Positions 12,013-23,921 of a stretch of DNA of 64,000 nucleotides are shown here, one piece after another. How positions within the stretch are numbered: the first letter of the stretch is position 1; the number at the start of each line of letters is the position of its first letter. The stretch covers positions 44,917,001 through 44,981,000 of the forward strand of contig CP142458.1 of NCBI GenBank assembly GCA_038049695.1, given 5' to 3'. This DNA comes from Cinnamomum chago (Eukaryota > Streptophyta > Magnoliopsida > Laurales > Lauraceae). Below the pieces are notes generated by a model that was not told the origin of the DNA, did no database searches, and saw only the letters and a list, made by a program, of their open reading frames with translations. A program made the translations under genes and the position numbers.

Positions 12013-14449
12013 GTCCAGAAATGGGTTCCGGACCAGTTCAGCTGTCCTCTTTCTCTTCCTTTTTACAACCTTCCTCTAACCCTTCATATGCATCGTAAGA
12101 GGGGTCTATTTCTCCCTTCAAACTACAACAAATCCTCCATCAAATCCATCATAATCTCTTCCATCAACCATGCATTCAACACAAGGAGAAAGGAGAAGGG
12201 AACCATTTCACAATCTATATAAACATTTGCAATAGAACAAGGAGACATTCAATGCCATAAACCACTACTTCTCCAAGATTATAAATGTGTCATTAATACT
12301 TATCATGAGCATTCATTTCAAAACAAAGCAATAAATGCACATTAATGGAAAATGTCCAAAATCCATGAAAGCTTAGGAAAATCATTCATTCACTTGCCTT
12401 AGGTCTTCTAACAAAGAAATCAAGCTCTATCAAGTCTTCCAAGACAATAGTCCAAGCTACAAGGCAAAATCCCCAAATAAAACCCTAAAATGGTCAAACA
12501 ATGAAATCACAAAGAAACCTTCCAATAATGAAGGTGAAGCTCCTATAGGGTTAGAGGAACACCAATCTAGGAGATGAAGGGGGTTACTTACTTGCAAGGT
12601 CCTCTAATGGCAGTGGTGAGCTCAAAGAAGGTCTTGTGATGAATGCTTTTCTCTAACAATGGTGTCAATGGAGAGCTAAGGTGATGAGGAAGAAGATGAT
12701 GATCTCTAATCTTCTCTTGGTGCAAGCTTGGGGTTGGATTGAGTGATGGGAAGCAAGAAGAAGAAGAGTTCCTCCCAAAGCCCTAGTTTTCTCTTTTGAG
12801 CTGGAAAAGAAGAATGGAGAAGAAGGGAAATGGCTTCCCTTGTTAACAATGAGTTGGGTTGGGTAGGTCCCACAACTTAAGAAGCTAAATGGGCTGAAAT
12901 CATCTCTCTCGGGTCCACGGATGAATTCGACGAAGAAGGAAGAAATGTTCGTCAAAATACCTAGTTTCCAAAAAGTGTATGTTTCGCGGGTTTCGAGAAT
13001 ATTAAGTTTTGGGTACAGATTTGGTGTGCAATGACTGTTTTGCGCTCAAGGCCAAGAATTCGGGTTTCGGGATCTCAAACGAAAACAGGATCAACATAAA
13101 AGTTGTAGGGATCATCAAAGCGAGTAAAACGGGATTAAAATCATGAATGTAAAAACCTCCGATAAATCCTCAAACATATGCAATGTCATGAAAAGGAACC
13201 CCCAAAGGGCCCTACTAACACAAAGCCAATCAAAATCCCCAAAACTATATCAGAAGCTATTCCAACCCAACTTAGTCAAAATCACTAATCGTGCTTAGTA
13301 CTAACACGCAACTAAATTAGTACTAATCGGCCTCACTCGGGTCGGGGTCTTACACCGCTCGAGCGAACTGCCCTCTGTATTAACTGGAACAAGGCAGAGA
13401 GCTGTTCGTTCGAGCGCACCTTATATTCGCTCGAGCTACCATCTCGCTCGAGCGAAGTGTCAACGCCTTATCAGGGCCGCTCGAGCGAAGTGTCTCGCTC
13501 GAGCGAAGTGTCATCACCTTGTAAAGTTCGCTCGAGCGAACTTGCTAGATTCAGGAAGGAGAATTATTTCATTTCTGTAATTTCTCGAGGGTTGGAAAAC
13601 TAGACTATGTTAAGGGTTTTGACTTGACATTGTGTAAATGAGATTTTGAAATGCAACCCAACTTCGGGGACGCCAACTCTTGTACATTCTGACATTTGGA
13701 ATCTCAATTTCACAAAGGTCAATTAGTAGCCTTAACACATGCTTGTTAGATTTCGTGTTTGAACTCAGTTTTGAGTACGTTAAGTACTATCGTGTACTCG
13801 TTTCAGATTTCAAGTATAAGCTTGTTTTGAAGTTTTGTTTCAAGAAAAAGGGGACCACTTCCTAAGCGTGTTATGCATAATTATTATGCCTCTTACTAGT
13901 CGTGCTCGTCGTGTTTTGATAAGTGATTCCCCCCCTTTTTCTATCTCGACATGCTTTGATCGTGTTTCACGTGTTTTGTGCATTCATGAATTAAGTAAAC
14001 ACCACTGAGCTTAGATTGCCCTTTCGGTTTGATCCACTGTCTGGGGATCTTTAAACATGTGGACTGTCTGCAGACTGGTCGTGTATTTATTACATATCGT
14101 GCGTGTCCGGTTCCGCGGCCGGAAATCCCCGTATATGTGGGAATCGTGTCGTGCTTATATTATGTATATCGTGCTTGTCGTGCGTGCTTGCTCTTTTCAT
14201 TATATAAATGATAGAGAAAGGATGGGCTCTTTGTGGATTGTAATTATTCATGATATAGATTATGTACTCATGCTAGTTTGTTTTGATATCTCAGCTTTGT
14301 CCGCATTCTTGAAAATGTACTTCAGTTTTGATAGCATTTCATATCAAAGATTTGCTTACATGTTTTCTCTAAAAGTTATTGTTCATGTTCATGCCTAAAT
14401 TGATTACCTGCCAAACCGTCGTGTTTAACCCTTGCTTGTTGGTGCCCAG

Positions 14450-14541
14450 GTACTGGAGACGTTGCCTTTGAGGAGGAGCGTCAGGAGGAGGCTTGTGAGC
14501 CAACCCCTGTGAGAGAGTGGCAGCCCGATGATGTCATTTAG
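14450..14541 (+). other. Conserved 92-bp terminal reading block (unit 3)
   Basis: The same 92-bp length in the divergent subfamily, after GGTGCCCAG. The peptide starts TGDVAFEEERQEEA and ends VREWQPDDVI. The DNA differs at many sites from the common subfamily, but the acidic run, the EW and the DDV end are kept. Confidence 0.6.
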
Positions 14542-16497
14542 ACGTTGGGCGGGTTCTCGAGTTTCGTCACCTTTTTGTCTTGGGGTTTCTTTTGTTTATT
14601 TTGGAGTAGTGTATTGGCCTCTGTTGGCCTCTCTTGGAATTGTAACAAAACTTAACTTGTTTTTGTGTTAGTCTTATAACTTGAACATTAATGGGAATGC
14701 CTTGTTAGCTTCTTCCTTTGATACTATGCCTTGATATTAATTGTTAGAGCACTTAAAGATTTATGGGGGCTCATCTTGATGTGTTTTGCTACACGCTTCC
14801 GCATACTTGTACGCGTGAGTCAGATTCCGCGTGTCTTTGGGAATCCTCACCGCGGGAACCTGTGGGAAAGTATATCTCCAAAAATTTAAAGTATCATCTA
14901 CTGCGTCGCGGGCCCGGGATCCGTTCCGGGGTCGTGACATTAACTGTCGGCCCGGATTACACATGAGATGTGGGGTCGCGTATCCCAGTTGGAGCCAGCT
15001 TTCTAAGGAATCTCTAGTGGTCTCCACGCTAGCCTAAGTATTAGAAATATTCTATTCTTATTTAAACTCTAAAAGGAAGGAATTAGAAAGTTACCATTTC
15101 TATTTGAAGTGGGACTTCTAATATTGGTAATAGTAAGCTACTAATCTGTGTGGAAGTGTGACTTCTAATACAAATTAGTAAGAGAGATAAGAGAGGAGAC
15201 TTGATGGCTATTTAAAGGGGAATACACCCCTTGGACGTCCATTCCATAATACCCACGCCCAAGAGCCTCTAGTGCAAGTGTTGCACAGCTCTTCTTCTCC
15301 TCTTCTCTCTTCTAGTTACCTTCTAGTTTGTTAGAGTTTCTAGTACAATGTTCTCTTGAAGATCCCACACATCTTCTTGAGAAAAGAGATCTGATAGAGG
15401 GTCATAGCGTGGAAGACAACAAGGTCTTGGAGATCTCTAATTGGTTCGAGAAGAGTTCTTGTTCTAGTTGGTTGTCTTCTCCTCGATTAGAGTATTATCG
15501 GGCTTCAAAGGTATAATATGCTTCTTTACTTGTTGTAGATTATTTTGTTGCATGTAGTTGCTGATTTCTATCTTCTAGATAGGTTATATTGCTGTACATG
15601 ATTGATAAGAAAGAGGGATTGCATCCTGGATGTGGTTTATGGCTTTCTAGATACTTGATCTCTGAGTCAAGTGAGTCAAAAGTTTTGAAAATCTATCCAC
15701 GAGGTCCACCTACTTCCAACAGTTTCCTCTTATATAAGCAAGTGAGAATGGGTCCTACCACTAGAAAATCTCTTTGGGCTGAAATCATGGTTTTCGGGAC
15801 TTCAAATGAATTTGACGAAGAAGGAAGAAATGATCGTCGAAATATCTAGTTTCCAAAAAGTATATGTTTCATGGGTTTCGGGGATATCAAGTTTTGGGTA
15901 CAGATTTGGTGTAAAATGACTGTTTTGCCCTCAAGGCTAGGAAAGTCAAGTTTCGAGGTCTCGAATGGGGACGGGATCAACATGGAAGTTGTCGGGATTA
16001 CTGAGACAGATGAAACGGGATAAAAACACAAATCAAAACAATTTCAAAAAATCCCACAAGTAAACGCAAAGTCATAAAGTGTTGTGACCCCGGACCGGGG
16101 ATCCGAATCCGGGATCGGGACATTAATGGATAATGAATAATGATGATTGAAGGGTCTACATCCACAATATATAACTTATTTAATTTCCCACAGGTGTCCG
16201 CGGTGAGGATATCACAACCTTGCATGAATGTTTCTTTTGAGTGCGGAAGCGTATAGCAAATCAAATAGTAGACTATCTATAGTCATGCAAATATTAATAT
16301 TAAATATCAAAACTGTATCAGAATGAGCAATGATCTATAGCATGTTTCCCAAAAGTTGTTAAAGTTAGACAAAATATCATTTAGTTACATTCCCCAAAAT
16401 TAGAGGCCAACAAAGGCCAATATTACAAAATAATAACCCAAAAGAATGGTTAATAAGTTCTCCCCAAAATGTTACGCCTTTTGTAGCAACCCGATGT

Positions 16498-16589
16498 CTA
16501 CATGACATCGTCAGCTCGCCACTCAAATAGAGGTTGCGGCTCACCTACCGCCTCCTCTGGCTCCTCCTCAAGGAAACCGGCAACGGGAC
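16498..16589 (-). other. Conserved 92-bp terminal reading block (unit 6)
   Basis: Peptide begins PVAGFLEEEPEEAVGEPQ and ends FEWRADDVM before the stop. The block starts directly after TACTCAG. Confidence 0.6.
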
Positions 16590-16816
16590 CTGAGTACCAA
16601 AGCAAAGGATCAGACACGACGGTCTGGCAAGAGAGTGAGAAGATACAACACATATAATAGATGAAATATCTCGAAAAGCAAGGAAATCTGTTTAAGCAAG
16701 AACTCTCATAAAATAGATAAATCATTTGCTAGAAAACATGTAAACAAGATAAAACATATGAGGTAACCAAGGGATCGGGAACTCACGAGATGACAATCAC
16801 ATAAAGCTAAGTCCTC

Positions 16817-16832
16817 TGTCACTAAAGTGACA
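16817..16832 (-). repeat. Conserved hairpin (unit 6)
   Basis: Six-base perfect inverted repeat, TGTCAC/GTGACA with a 4-base loop, ahead of GACTTAGCTT (reading minus). Confidence 0.55.
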
Positions 16833-17672
16833 ACAGTATCACGGGATGTTGTTCTCAGTCACACGAGGTGAGGAGAAACAACGCAAATCATATATACAAT
16901 ATAAATATACGGGAACGGGACCACGGTAGCGAACCGGGTATCGGGACGGGACCACGGTAATGACCGGGTATCGGGATCCAAACTACAGCTGGCGGGACGG
17001 GAGAAGGATTTCCAAGTCGGTGGATCAAACCGACAAGGTATCCAAGCTTAGTGATGCCGACACATAGGTTAAATAACACATCGATACATATGCAAGTAAA
17101 TCAAGTACAAGTAAATCAATGAATGGGCAAGAATATTCAAAAGTATAACTTTCATTTCATATCGGGCAATACTCTTCGGGACAAGTCCATGTTACTAGTG
17201 TAACCATCAAGCTTTCGGGAAAACAGATCATGTAAAGTAAATTTTGGAAATGAAGAATAAAATGAACTATTAAAACTCCAGGAAGATATTGATGTCAAGA
17301 TCTATTTAAGTGAATAGGGGTCCCGTATGTCGATTATTGAAATGATTTGGTACTCTTTGAGTTCGAAGACATTCCGGGCTCCTTATGCACTTTTACTATT
17401 TTTCAAAACTTTAAATGAGCTCATGGACTAGATGCTATGATAGAAAAATCAAGACTATAAACGGTCCATCCTAAGTATGATGTCAACCCGGAACCATCGA
17501 GCAACCTACTCAGTCACCGAAAGGAATAGAATTCGCGATACCCAAGGAAATAGACTTTGTATTTAGGTATGAAGAAGGTATCGTGTCGTTCCATCCCGTT
17601 CAAGATTGAAATAGATTGAACTTCGATGCCTCCGAACCAACCGTGAAGAGCATCGGCTCAAGACGTCCTCAC

Positions 17673-17752
17673 ATCGGCCGATTGATCGGCTCAAAAAGCC
17701 TTACAGTTAAAGACAGACCGATCGATCGGCCTGTAGGTCCGATCGATCGGAC
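17673..17752. repeat. CCGATCGATCGG palindrome array (unit 6)
   Basis: Three copies or variants of TCCGATCGATCGGA within 80 bp, occupying the slot where other units carry CTCGAGCG or GGTTAGCC arrays. Confidence 0.8.
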
Positions 17753-18279
17753 CTGGGCGTGCAGTAGGTCCGGGACACTTGACTTTTCTTCCCTTTTTCC
17801 TTTCCTTCCAACACCTCAACAACCACATAGAACTATAATCAAGATGGCTTAAACACATGTTTTTCAAGACATTAAATGAGGCTATCAAGATGTATAAGGA
17901 TCATTTATTTCAGTCATGAAACATCAATAAAAGCAATCAATGAAAGCATGAAAACCATAAATGCTTCACCAAACCATTTCAAACTTAAAAACATCCAAAC
18001 ATTCACTTGCCTCAAGTCCAAGCTAGCTGAAAACAAGCCTCTATTCACCTCTATTGCTCAAAGCCAAGCTACAATAAAAAACCCCCCAAAACAACCCTAA
18101 AATGGGTTACACAAAGATTGAAAAATGAAAGAACCAACAATAATGCAAATGTAGCTTCTCAAGGGCTAGAGGAACACTAATCTAGGAGATGGGGATGATC
18201 ACTTACCTTTAAGGTCCTCTAATGGCAAGAGTAAGCTCAATGGAGGTCTTGGAATGGAGGGTTTTCACCACAAATGGTA

Positions 18280-18324
18280 TCAATAGGGAGCCATGGTGAA
18301 GAGGAAGAAGAAGATGATCTCCAT
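18280..18324 (-). other. Conserved 15-codon mini-ORF (unit 6)
   Basis: ATG to stop in 45 bp, peptide MEIIFFFLFTMAPY. It lies between the TATA-like box and the donor-like site, at the same place as MEVIILFPTLQASF at 50196. Confidence 0.4.
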
Positions 18325-19680
18325 TTCTTGGTTGATGCAAGTTTGGTGTGGATTGGAGATGGAGAAGCAAGAAGAAGAAGAGAAAAGCAAGGAAACCCTA
18401 GGCTCTCCTCTTGTGCTGGAATATGAAGAATGAAATGAATGAGAAATGGCTTCCCTTGTTAACAAGTGAGTTGGGTTGGGTTGGGTCCCACAACTAAAGG
18501 AACTACTTGGCTGAAATCATCTCTCTCGGGTCCTCGGATGAATTCGACGAAGAAGAAGGAAGAAATGTTCGTCGAAATATCTAGTTTCTAAAAAGTGTAT
18601 GTTTCGCGGGTTTCGAGAATATTAAGTTTTGGGTACAGATTTGGTGTGTAATGACTGTTTTACCCTCAAGGCTATGAAATCGGGTTTCGGGATCTCAAAC
18701 GAGGACGGGATCAACATGAAAGTTGTAGGATTCCTCAAGATGAATGCAACGGGCCAAAAACACAATTCACAACAAATCGGAAAAATTTCTCAAGAAAACG
18801 CAAAGCCGAAAAGGGAACCCCCAAAGGGCCCCACTAGCTATCAAAACACTCAAAGTAGCCCAAAACTAGAATCAAGGTTATTCTAAACCCAACTTAACCA
18901 AAAACACTAATCAAACTTAGCACTAACACGCAACTTAATTAGCACTAATCGGGTTCACTCGGGTCGGAGTCTTACATAAAGGGAACCCCCAAAGGGCCCC
19001 ACTAGTCACCAAGGCACTCAAAATTCCCCAAAACTATATCAAAAGTTATTCCAAACCCAACTTAGTCAAAAATTACTAATCACGCTTAAGTCTAACACAA
19101 GACTCAATTAACACTAATCGAGTTCACTCGGGTCGGGGTTTCACAATCTTGAAGAGGTTTCATTCTCATTATTGTAAGGTTTCCCTTTCTATTTCTTGTT
19201 TTGACTCTTTTAGGGTTTTATTTTGGGGTTTTTGCTTGTAGCTTGGATTCTTGGCTTGGAGGAGTGTTAGAGCTTATTATTGTTTAGCTTGGACCCAAGG
19301 CAAATGGATGACTTGATTTTTATAAGCTTTCAATGGTTTTGGTATTTTCCACTCATGCCTATTTATTGCATTGATTTGAAATAAATGTTCATGATAGAGC
19401 ATTCATAGTGCATTTATGTCATAGAAAGGTATTGGTGCATGGCATTTAGTCTCTTCTTGTTTTGTCTCAAATGCACTCTTATGTGAAATGGTTTCCTTCC
19501 TTATTTCTTTGTATTGGATGTGATGTTGACGGAGGAGAATGGAATGTATATTGTAATAGATTTGATGTTGTTTGAATGAAGTTTTGGACTCCTCATTAGA
19601 TGTATAAAAGAGGCTAGAAAGAGGTTGTAGAAGGAAGAGATAAAGAGGAGCTGAACTTCCTAGAATCAGTTTCTGGACAG

Positions 19681-19968
19681 TTCGCTCGAGTGAACATGAC
19701 ACTTCGCTCGAGTAAAGTGTCCAGAAAAGGGTTCGGAGCATTCCGGCCAGTAGGCAGTTCGCTTGAGCGGACCCCTTGGTCGCTCGAGCGAACATCCCAG
19801 AACTCGTTCCAGAGAGTGGTTAGTTCGAGCGAACCAATACTTCACTCGAGCCAACCACCTACTGGATGAGTTCGCTTGAGCGACCTCAACTTCGCTCGAG
19901 CGAACCCACCCAGACAACCATTCTAGAGAGCTCCTTACTCGACCGAACTCTCCGGTTCGCTCGAGCGA
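19681..19968. repeat. CGCTCGAGCG palindrome array (unit 7)
   Basis: About ten TTCGCTCGAGCGAAC-type motifs over 290 bp. Very similar in order and text to 6237-6519, so units 2 and 7 share a recent parent. Confidence 0.85.
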
Positions 19969-20727
19969 TGAGCTTTGTTGGTCAAAGGCTATGTTTGGGA
20001 CAGTGATGAATTGTTTAAACATTTTGAGACTATTCATCGAGAACCCCTCTATGTCAGGGGGATTTACTACGCAATGTATGAGGCCATTTGAGAAAGAAAC
20101 CACATCACGAAGATTTCATTTGAAGTTTTAAAACTTCAAAGTGTATAAGGAGTCCGGAATGTCCCCAAACTCAAAGAGTATCAAATTGTTATTAGATCGA
20201 CATACGTGATCCTTATTCACTTCAAATAAATCTTGAACCCGGTACTTTTCTCGAAATTTCAATTGTTTATTGTATTTCACTGTTCTCGAGATATATACTA
20301 CATGATTTATTATTCCAGAAAGCATTGAAATTGTACTTGTATTAATTGCTAGCCTCGAAATGCATTGCTCGACATTATGTGACAGTTGTGCCTTTGAGCA
20401 CCCCCGTCCCGTTTATTTATGTACTTGCAATTGATGTATTTCATACGTGTTTTAATCTTGCCATTTGACCTATGAGTCGGTACCACTAAGCTTGGATAAC
20501 CCTGTTGGTCTGATCCATCGACTTGGAGATCCCCCTCTTGTCCCACCAGCTGCAGTTTGGATCCCACTACCCGGTTATTACCGTGGTCTTGTCCCGATGC
20601 CGCATATTGCTACTGTGGTTCCCGATGCCCGGCTCGCTACCGTGGTCATGTATATTATATGTATATGTATTTATAAGATCCACCGTTTCTCCTCACTTCG
20701 AGTGACTGAGATCAGTGGTAGTTATTG

Positions 20728-20749
20728 CTCTGTCACTCTAGTGATAGAG
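20728..20749 (+). repeat. Conserved hairpin (unit 7)
   Basis: CTCTGTCAC and GTGATAGAG around a 4-base loop. One position is a G-T (G-U in RNA) pair, intermediate between the two fully paired versions seen elsewhere. Confidence 0.55.
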
Positions 20750-20978
20750 GACTTAGCTTCGTGTGATTGTCATCTTGCTTGTTTATCGATTCCTTGGTTA
20801 CCTTTACATGTTTTTACAATGCCTACTTGTATTTGAATAAATGTTTTATCTTGTTTATAGAAATTGTTATTTAAACAGGTTTAAATGTTTTTGAAGGTAA
20901 ATTCATTTATTATTATATTGTCATGGTATTTTACCCATTTGCCAAACCGTCGTATTTGACCCACTCTTTGGTACTCAG

Positions 20979-21070
20979 GTCCGGACATTGTCTATCCCGA
21001 GACGGAGCTTGAGGATGCGGTCGGTGAACCGCAACGTCTAGTCGAGTGGAATGCTGATGATGTCATTTAG
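20979..21070 (+). other. Conserved 92-bp terminal reading block (unit 7)
   Basis: Peptide begins PDIVYPETELEDAVGEPQ and ends VEWNADDVI. Its N-terminal half differs from the common form while the EW...DDVI end is kept. Confidence 0.6.
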
Positions 21071-21456
21071 ACATTGGATTGCTAGAGAGAGATAACATTT
21101 GGGAAAAACTTTTAACCATTCTTTCGGGGATTGGTATTTTATTTATATTGACCTTTGTTGGCCTCTATTTTTGGAAATGTAATTAAATGATCTTTTGTAT
21201 AAACTTTAACTTACTTTTGGGAAACATGCTATTGATCATTGCTCAGTCTGATACTTGATTATACATGTGATTTATCTGTGATTATAAATGAATTATCATT
21301 TGATTTGCTACACGCTTCCGCATTTAAACAACATTTATTATATTGATGTGATATCCTCAACGTGGACACATGTGGGAAATTAAATAAATAAAGATAAATG
21401 TTCACACACATCATCAATGCGTCCCGATCTCGGATTCCAGGTCCGGGGTCGCGACA

Positions 21457-21806
21457 CCTTACATGTCTTATATTGCTTATTTGTTTTCCAGTAAATGACT
21501 TATTTCTTTTAGGAAAGTTATTGCTTAAACAGATTTTAATGTGTTCCAAGGTATTTCGTTTATTATATGTTGTTATGTCTTTTCACCCGTTTGCCAAACC
21601 ATCGTGTTTGATCCATTTCTTTGGTACTCAGGTTCCGTTGCCGGTTACCTTGAGGAGGAGCCAAAGGAGGCGGTCGGTGAACCGCAACGCCTAGTTGAGT
21701 GGCACGCTGATGATGTCATTTAGATATTTGGTTCCTACGAGAGACGTAACATTTTGGAAAACTGTTTAACCATTCTTTTGGGTTATTGTATTGTTTATAT
21801 TGGCCT
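21457..21806 (+). mobile_element. 3-kb unit 8, 3' fragment
   Basis: Starts CCTTACATG, where unit 7 interrupts it, carries the 92-bp block, and stops at about 21806 within TTGGCCTTG, where a copia LTR in minus orientation begins. Confidence 0.75.
21632..21723 (+). other. Conserved 92-bp terminal reading block (unit 8)
   Basis: Peptide begins SVAGYLEEEPKEAVGEPQ and ends VEWHADDVI before TAG. Confidence 0.6.
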
Positions 21807-22094
21807 TGTCAGATGAGATGTCCAAACTCATCACTGGTTGTGAAGATATTTAAGTATAAGATTTGTGACACAAGTCTCCTGTATATGGATCTCATCCATA
21901 TACATATATCACATCTAATATACTAATGGGACCCGGTTCATCTCATGAACCATTATGTCATATGTATTGGTCATGTGCATTAAGTAATTAAAATACCATT
22001 CATCTCATGAAAGGAAAGCATGATTATATTGATAAATAAAGAAATTAATCAATTTATTACATCAATTGATGGATTGAGACCATACAATCTAACA
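21807..22094 (-). mobile_element. Ty1/copia fragment C: first 290 bp of an LTR
   Basis: Reading minus it starts TGTTAGATTGTATGG at 22094 and follows the copia LTR text to GATGAGATG..., then stops at 21807. The junction with unit 8 falls in a shared CCTTG(T), suggesting a deletion joined at a short identity. Confidence 0.8.
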
Positions 22095-22484
22095 AAATCG
22101 ACATACGAGTTCCCTATTCACTTTGAGCTATCTTGAATCCCGATATTTTTCCTGAAATTTTGAAAATCCAATTGTACTCCACGGTTTCTCGAATTTTGAT
22201 ATGCACTCCCGAAACTTGTGATTTATGATTTGTCATTCCTGAAAGTACTGAAAATGTAATTGTAGCATTTTGCTAGCCCCAATGTGCATCTCCCGAATTG
22301 AAGTGATACTTATGCCTTTGAGCACCCCGTCCCGCTTGTTTATGTAGTTGCACTTGACGTATTTTATACATGTCCCGATTTCTGTTATTTGACCTATGAG
22401 TCGGCACCAGTAAGCTTGGACGACCTTGTTGGTTTGATCCACCAACTTGGAAGTCCCCCTCCTGTCTCGCCAGCTACAGTTTGG

Positions 22485-22610
22485 ATCCCGATGCCCTGTT
22501 TATTACCGCGGTCATGTCCCGATACCCCGGCTTGCTACCATGGTTCCCAATACTCGGCTCACCACCGTGGTTCCCGATGCCCGGCTCGCTACCGTGGTCA
22601 TGTTCCATAT
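22485..22610 (+). repeat. Tandem repeat of about 30 bp (CCCGATGCCCGG...TACCGTGGT)
   Basis: Four to five degenerate copies of CCCGATNCCCGG followed by CTNCCGTGGT. Other units have two or three copies at the matching place (20565-20650, 32855-32925, 42150-42215, 51890-51975, 63595-63680). Confidence 0.6.
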
Positions 22611-22931
22611 TATTATATGTATATGTATATTTCGTTGAATCTCCTCACTTCGTGTGACTGAGATCAACGCCCAGATATGCTCTTGTCACTTTGGTGATAG
22701 AGGACTTAGCTTCGTGTGGTTGCCATCTTGCTTGTTTCCTGATTACTTGGATACATTCTCATGCTTTTATATTGCATACATGTTTTGAATAAATGTTTAT
22801 TCCTTTCATAGAATTTATTATTCAAACAGGTATAAGTTTTTTTCCAAGGTAAATCTAATTATTGTTATATTGTTATATCCTTTCACCCACCTGCCAAACC
22901 ATTATATTTGACCCTTTGTTTTGGTACTCAG

Positions 22932-23023
22932 GTCCAGTTGCCGGTTATCTTGAGGAGGAGCCTAAGGAGGCGGTCGGTGAACCGCAGTGCTTAGTTGAGT
23001 GGCATGCCAATGATGTCGTCTAG
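22932..23023 (+). other. Conserved 92-bp terminal reading block (unit 9)
   Basis: Peptide begins PVAGYLEEEPKEAVGEPQ and ends VEWHANDVV. Confidence 0.6.
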
Positions 23024-23506
23024 ACATTCGGTTGCTTGAATTATGACACATTTTGGGGATCGTGTTTAATCATTCTTTTGGGTTATTGTTTTGAGATGTA
23101 TTTGCCTTTATTCTTTTGGGGAGCGAAAAACTAATTGATCTTTTTGTTTAAACTTTAATGATTACTTTTGGGGAAAGTACTAATGATCATTGCTCACTCT
23201 GATATTATGTTATATAAATGTGTTATCAGTCTTGCTATTTTGGATATGAATATGTGAATTAGATTTGCTACACGCTTCCGCACTTAACAAAAATATATTA
23301 TGTTGATATGATATCCTCACCGCGGACACCTGTGGGAAATCGTGTGTATAGGTAGTATCAATTATTCAATGACCTCTGTACGTAAAGGCCAAAATAAATA
23401 CACTTATGTTATATGTACAATGGCAATCCATCATTCATCATCTTATTCCTTTTAATGCAGTCCCGATCCCGGATTAGGTCGGTATGCCCGGTCCGGGGTT
23501 GCGACA

Positions 23507-23865
23507 GTGACATTGAATTTTGTGTCTAGATTTGGAGTAAAAATATTGTTTTGCCCTCAAAGTTGGAAAAGTCAGGTTTTGGGGCCTCGAACGGGAACAG
23601 AGTCAACATTAAAGTTGTAGAGGTTAACGAGATAAGTCAAACAGAGTTAAAACACGAATTATCGGAATCTCGAATAATCCCCCACATTCACAGTCACTAA
23701 AAGAACCCCCAAAAGGTCCCACTAAATAAAAAAGGCCCTCAAAATTCCCCAAATCTATATAAAAGTTATTCTAATCCAAACTTAACCAAAATCCATTAAT
23801 CTCATTTAGAACTAACACACGACTTAATTAGTGCTAATCGCGGTCACTCGGGTCAGGGTCTTACA
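23507..23865 (-). mobile_element. 3-kb unit 10, start fragment, inverted
   Basis: Reading minus it starts TGTAAGACCCTGACCCGAG at 23865 and runs about 355 bp until unit 9 ends at 23506. The following 56 bp (23866-23921) are unassigned. Confidence 0.75.
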
Positions 23866-23921
23866 ACTTTGCTCGGACAACCTTTATGAGAGCTGTTGCA
23901 TTTGTGCCGCTATCTAATCAT

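Larger units (their letters stand above)
10109..13354 (-). mobile_element. 3-kb unit 4, inverted, TSD CCGCT
   Basis: On the plus strand it begins TGTCGCGACCCCGG and ends GGGGTCTTACA, the reverse of the family. CCGCT flanks both sides (10104-10108, 13355-13359). Length is 3,246 bp. Inside, reading minus: the conserved CTTCTTCGTCGAATTCAT block (about 12925), a donor ACTTAC complement at 12586, a CTCGAGCG array at 11813-12012, a hairpin at 10843 and the terminal 92-bp block at 10525. Confidence 0.9.
10010..13541. repeat. CGCTCGAGCG palindrome array of unit 3, split by an insertion
   Basis: Palindromes at 10010-10108 continue at 13355-13541. The inverted unit 10109-13354 sits inside the array, and its TSD CCGCT is part of a CCGCTCGAGCG motif. 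Confidence 0.8.
8785..14939 (+). mobile_element. 3-kb unit 3 (divergent subfamily), TSD TTAAC
   Basis: Starts ...GACCCCGACCC and ends CCGGGGTCGTGACA. TTAAC occurs on both sides (8780-8784 and 14940-14944), placing it inside the copia B LTR. Its own length is about 2.90 kb once the inverted guest at 10109-13354 is removed. It resembles the unit at 29501 more than the common subfamily. It looks whole apart from the guest, and no gag-pol is present. Confidence 0.85.
6860..15721 (+). mobile_element. Ty1/copia element B, 3' half with 3' LTR (split by a nest)
   Basis: Plus-strand copia. Late RT text (LYVDDILLLG-like near 6905; KTFDIKDLGEASYI at 6987) is followed by RNase H (TSEAEYVAACEAAKEA near 7540) and the polypurine tract AAGTGGGAGAT at 7883. 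The 3' LTR runs from TGTTAGATTG at 7894 to CCAACA at 15721. The LTR is opened at 8784/14945 by a 3-kb unit; its own length is about 1.67 kb. The 5' half is missing at the 6860 junction and the coding part is decayed with a handful of breaks. Confidence 0.85.
16080..18976 (-). mobile_element. 3-kb unit 6, inverted, TSD TAAAG
   Basis: Begins TGTTGTGACCCCGG and ends GGAGTCTTACA on the plus strand. TAAAG flanks both sides (16075-16079, 18977-18981). Length is 2,897 bp. It carries CCGATCGATCGG palindromes rather than CTCGAG or GGTTAGC ones, and shares that region almost unchanged with the unit at 58062. Confidence 0.9.
15722..19145 (-). mobile_element. 3-kb unit 5, inverted fragment (split)
   Basis: Reading minus it starts at 19145 (TGTGAAACCCCGACCCGAG). 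It continues through 18982, is interrupted by unit 6, resumes at 16079 and stops at 15722 against the copia B LTR end. ATCTT follows at 19146. Only about 520 bp of its own sequence remains, including a TTATATAAG box near 15730. Confidence 0.75.
19146..21456 (+). mobile_element. 3-kb unit 7, 3' portion
   Basis: Plus-strand continuation after the inverted fragment: TTTTAGGGTTTTATTTTGGGG, TATA near 19600, a CTCGAGCG array, the 92-bp block, CTACACGCTTCCGCA and the terminus GGTCCGGGGTCGCGACA at 21456. CCTTA follows at 21457. The start of the unit is not in the window. Confidence 0.8.
22095..23506 (+). mobile_element. 3-kb unit 9, 3' portion
   Basis: Begins at AAATCGACATACG, where the copia LTR inserted, and ends CCGGGGTTGCGACA at 23506. 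It includes CCCGAT-CCCGG-CTACCGTGG repeats near 22485-22605, the hairpin zone near 22682 and the 92-bp block. The first half of the unit is absent. Confidence 0.75.

Noticed and set aside
20465-20836. The 123-codon frame with SLDNPVGLIHRLGDPP text as a protein gene
   Set aside because: The stretch is conserved between units, but it runs into a variable-copy 30-bp repeat and its length is not kept between copies, so coding is not supported at present.
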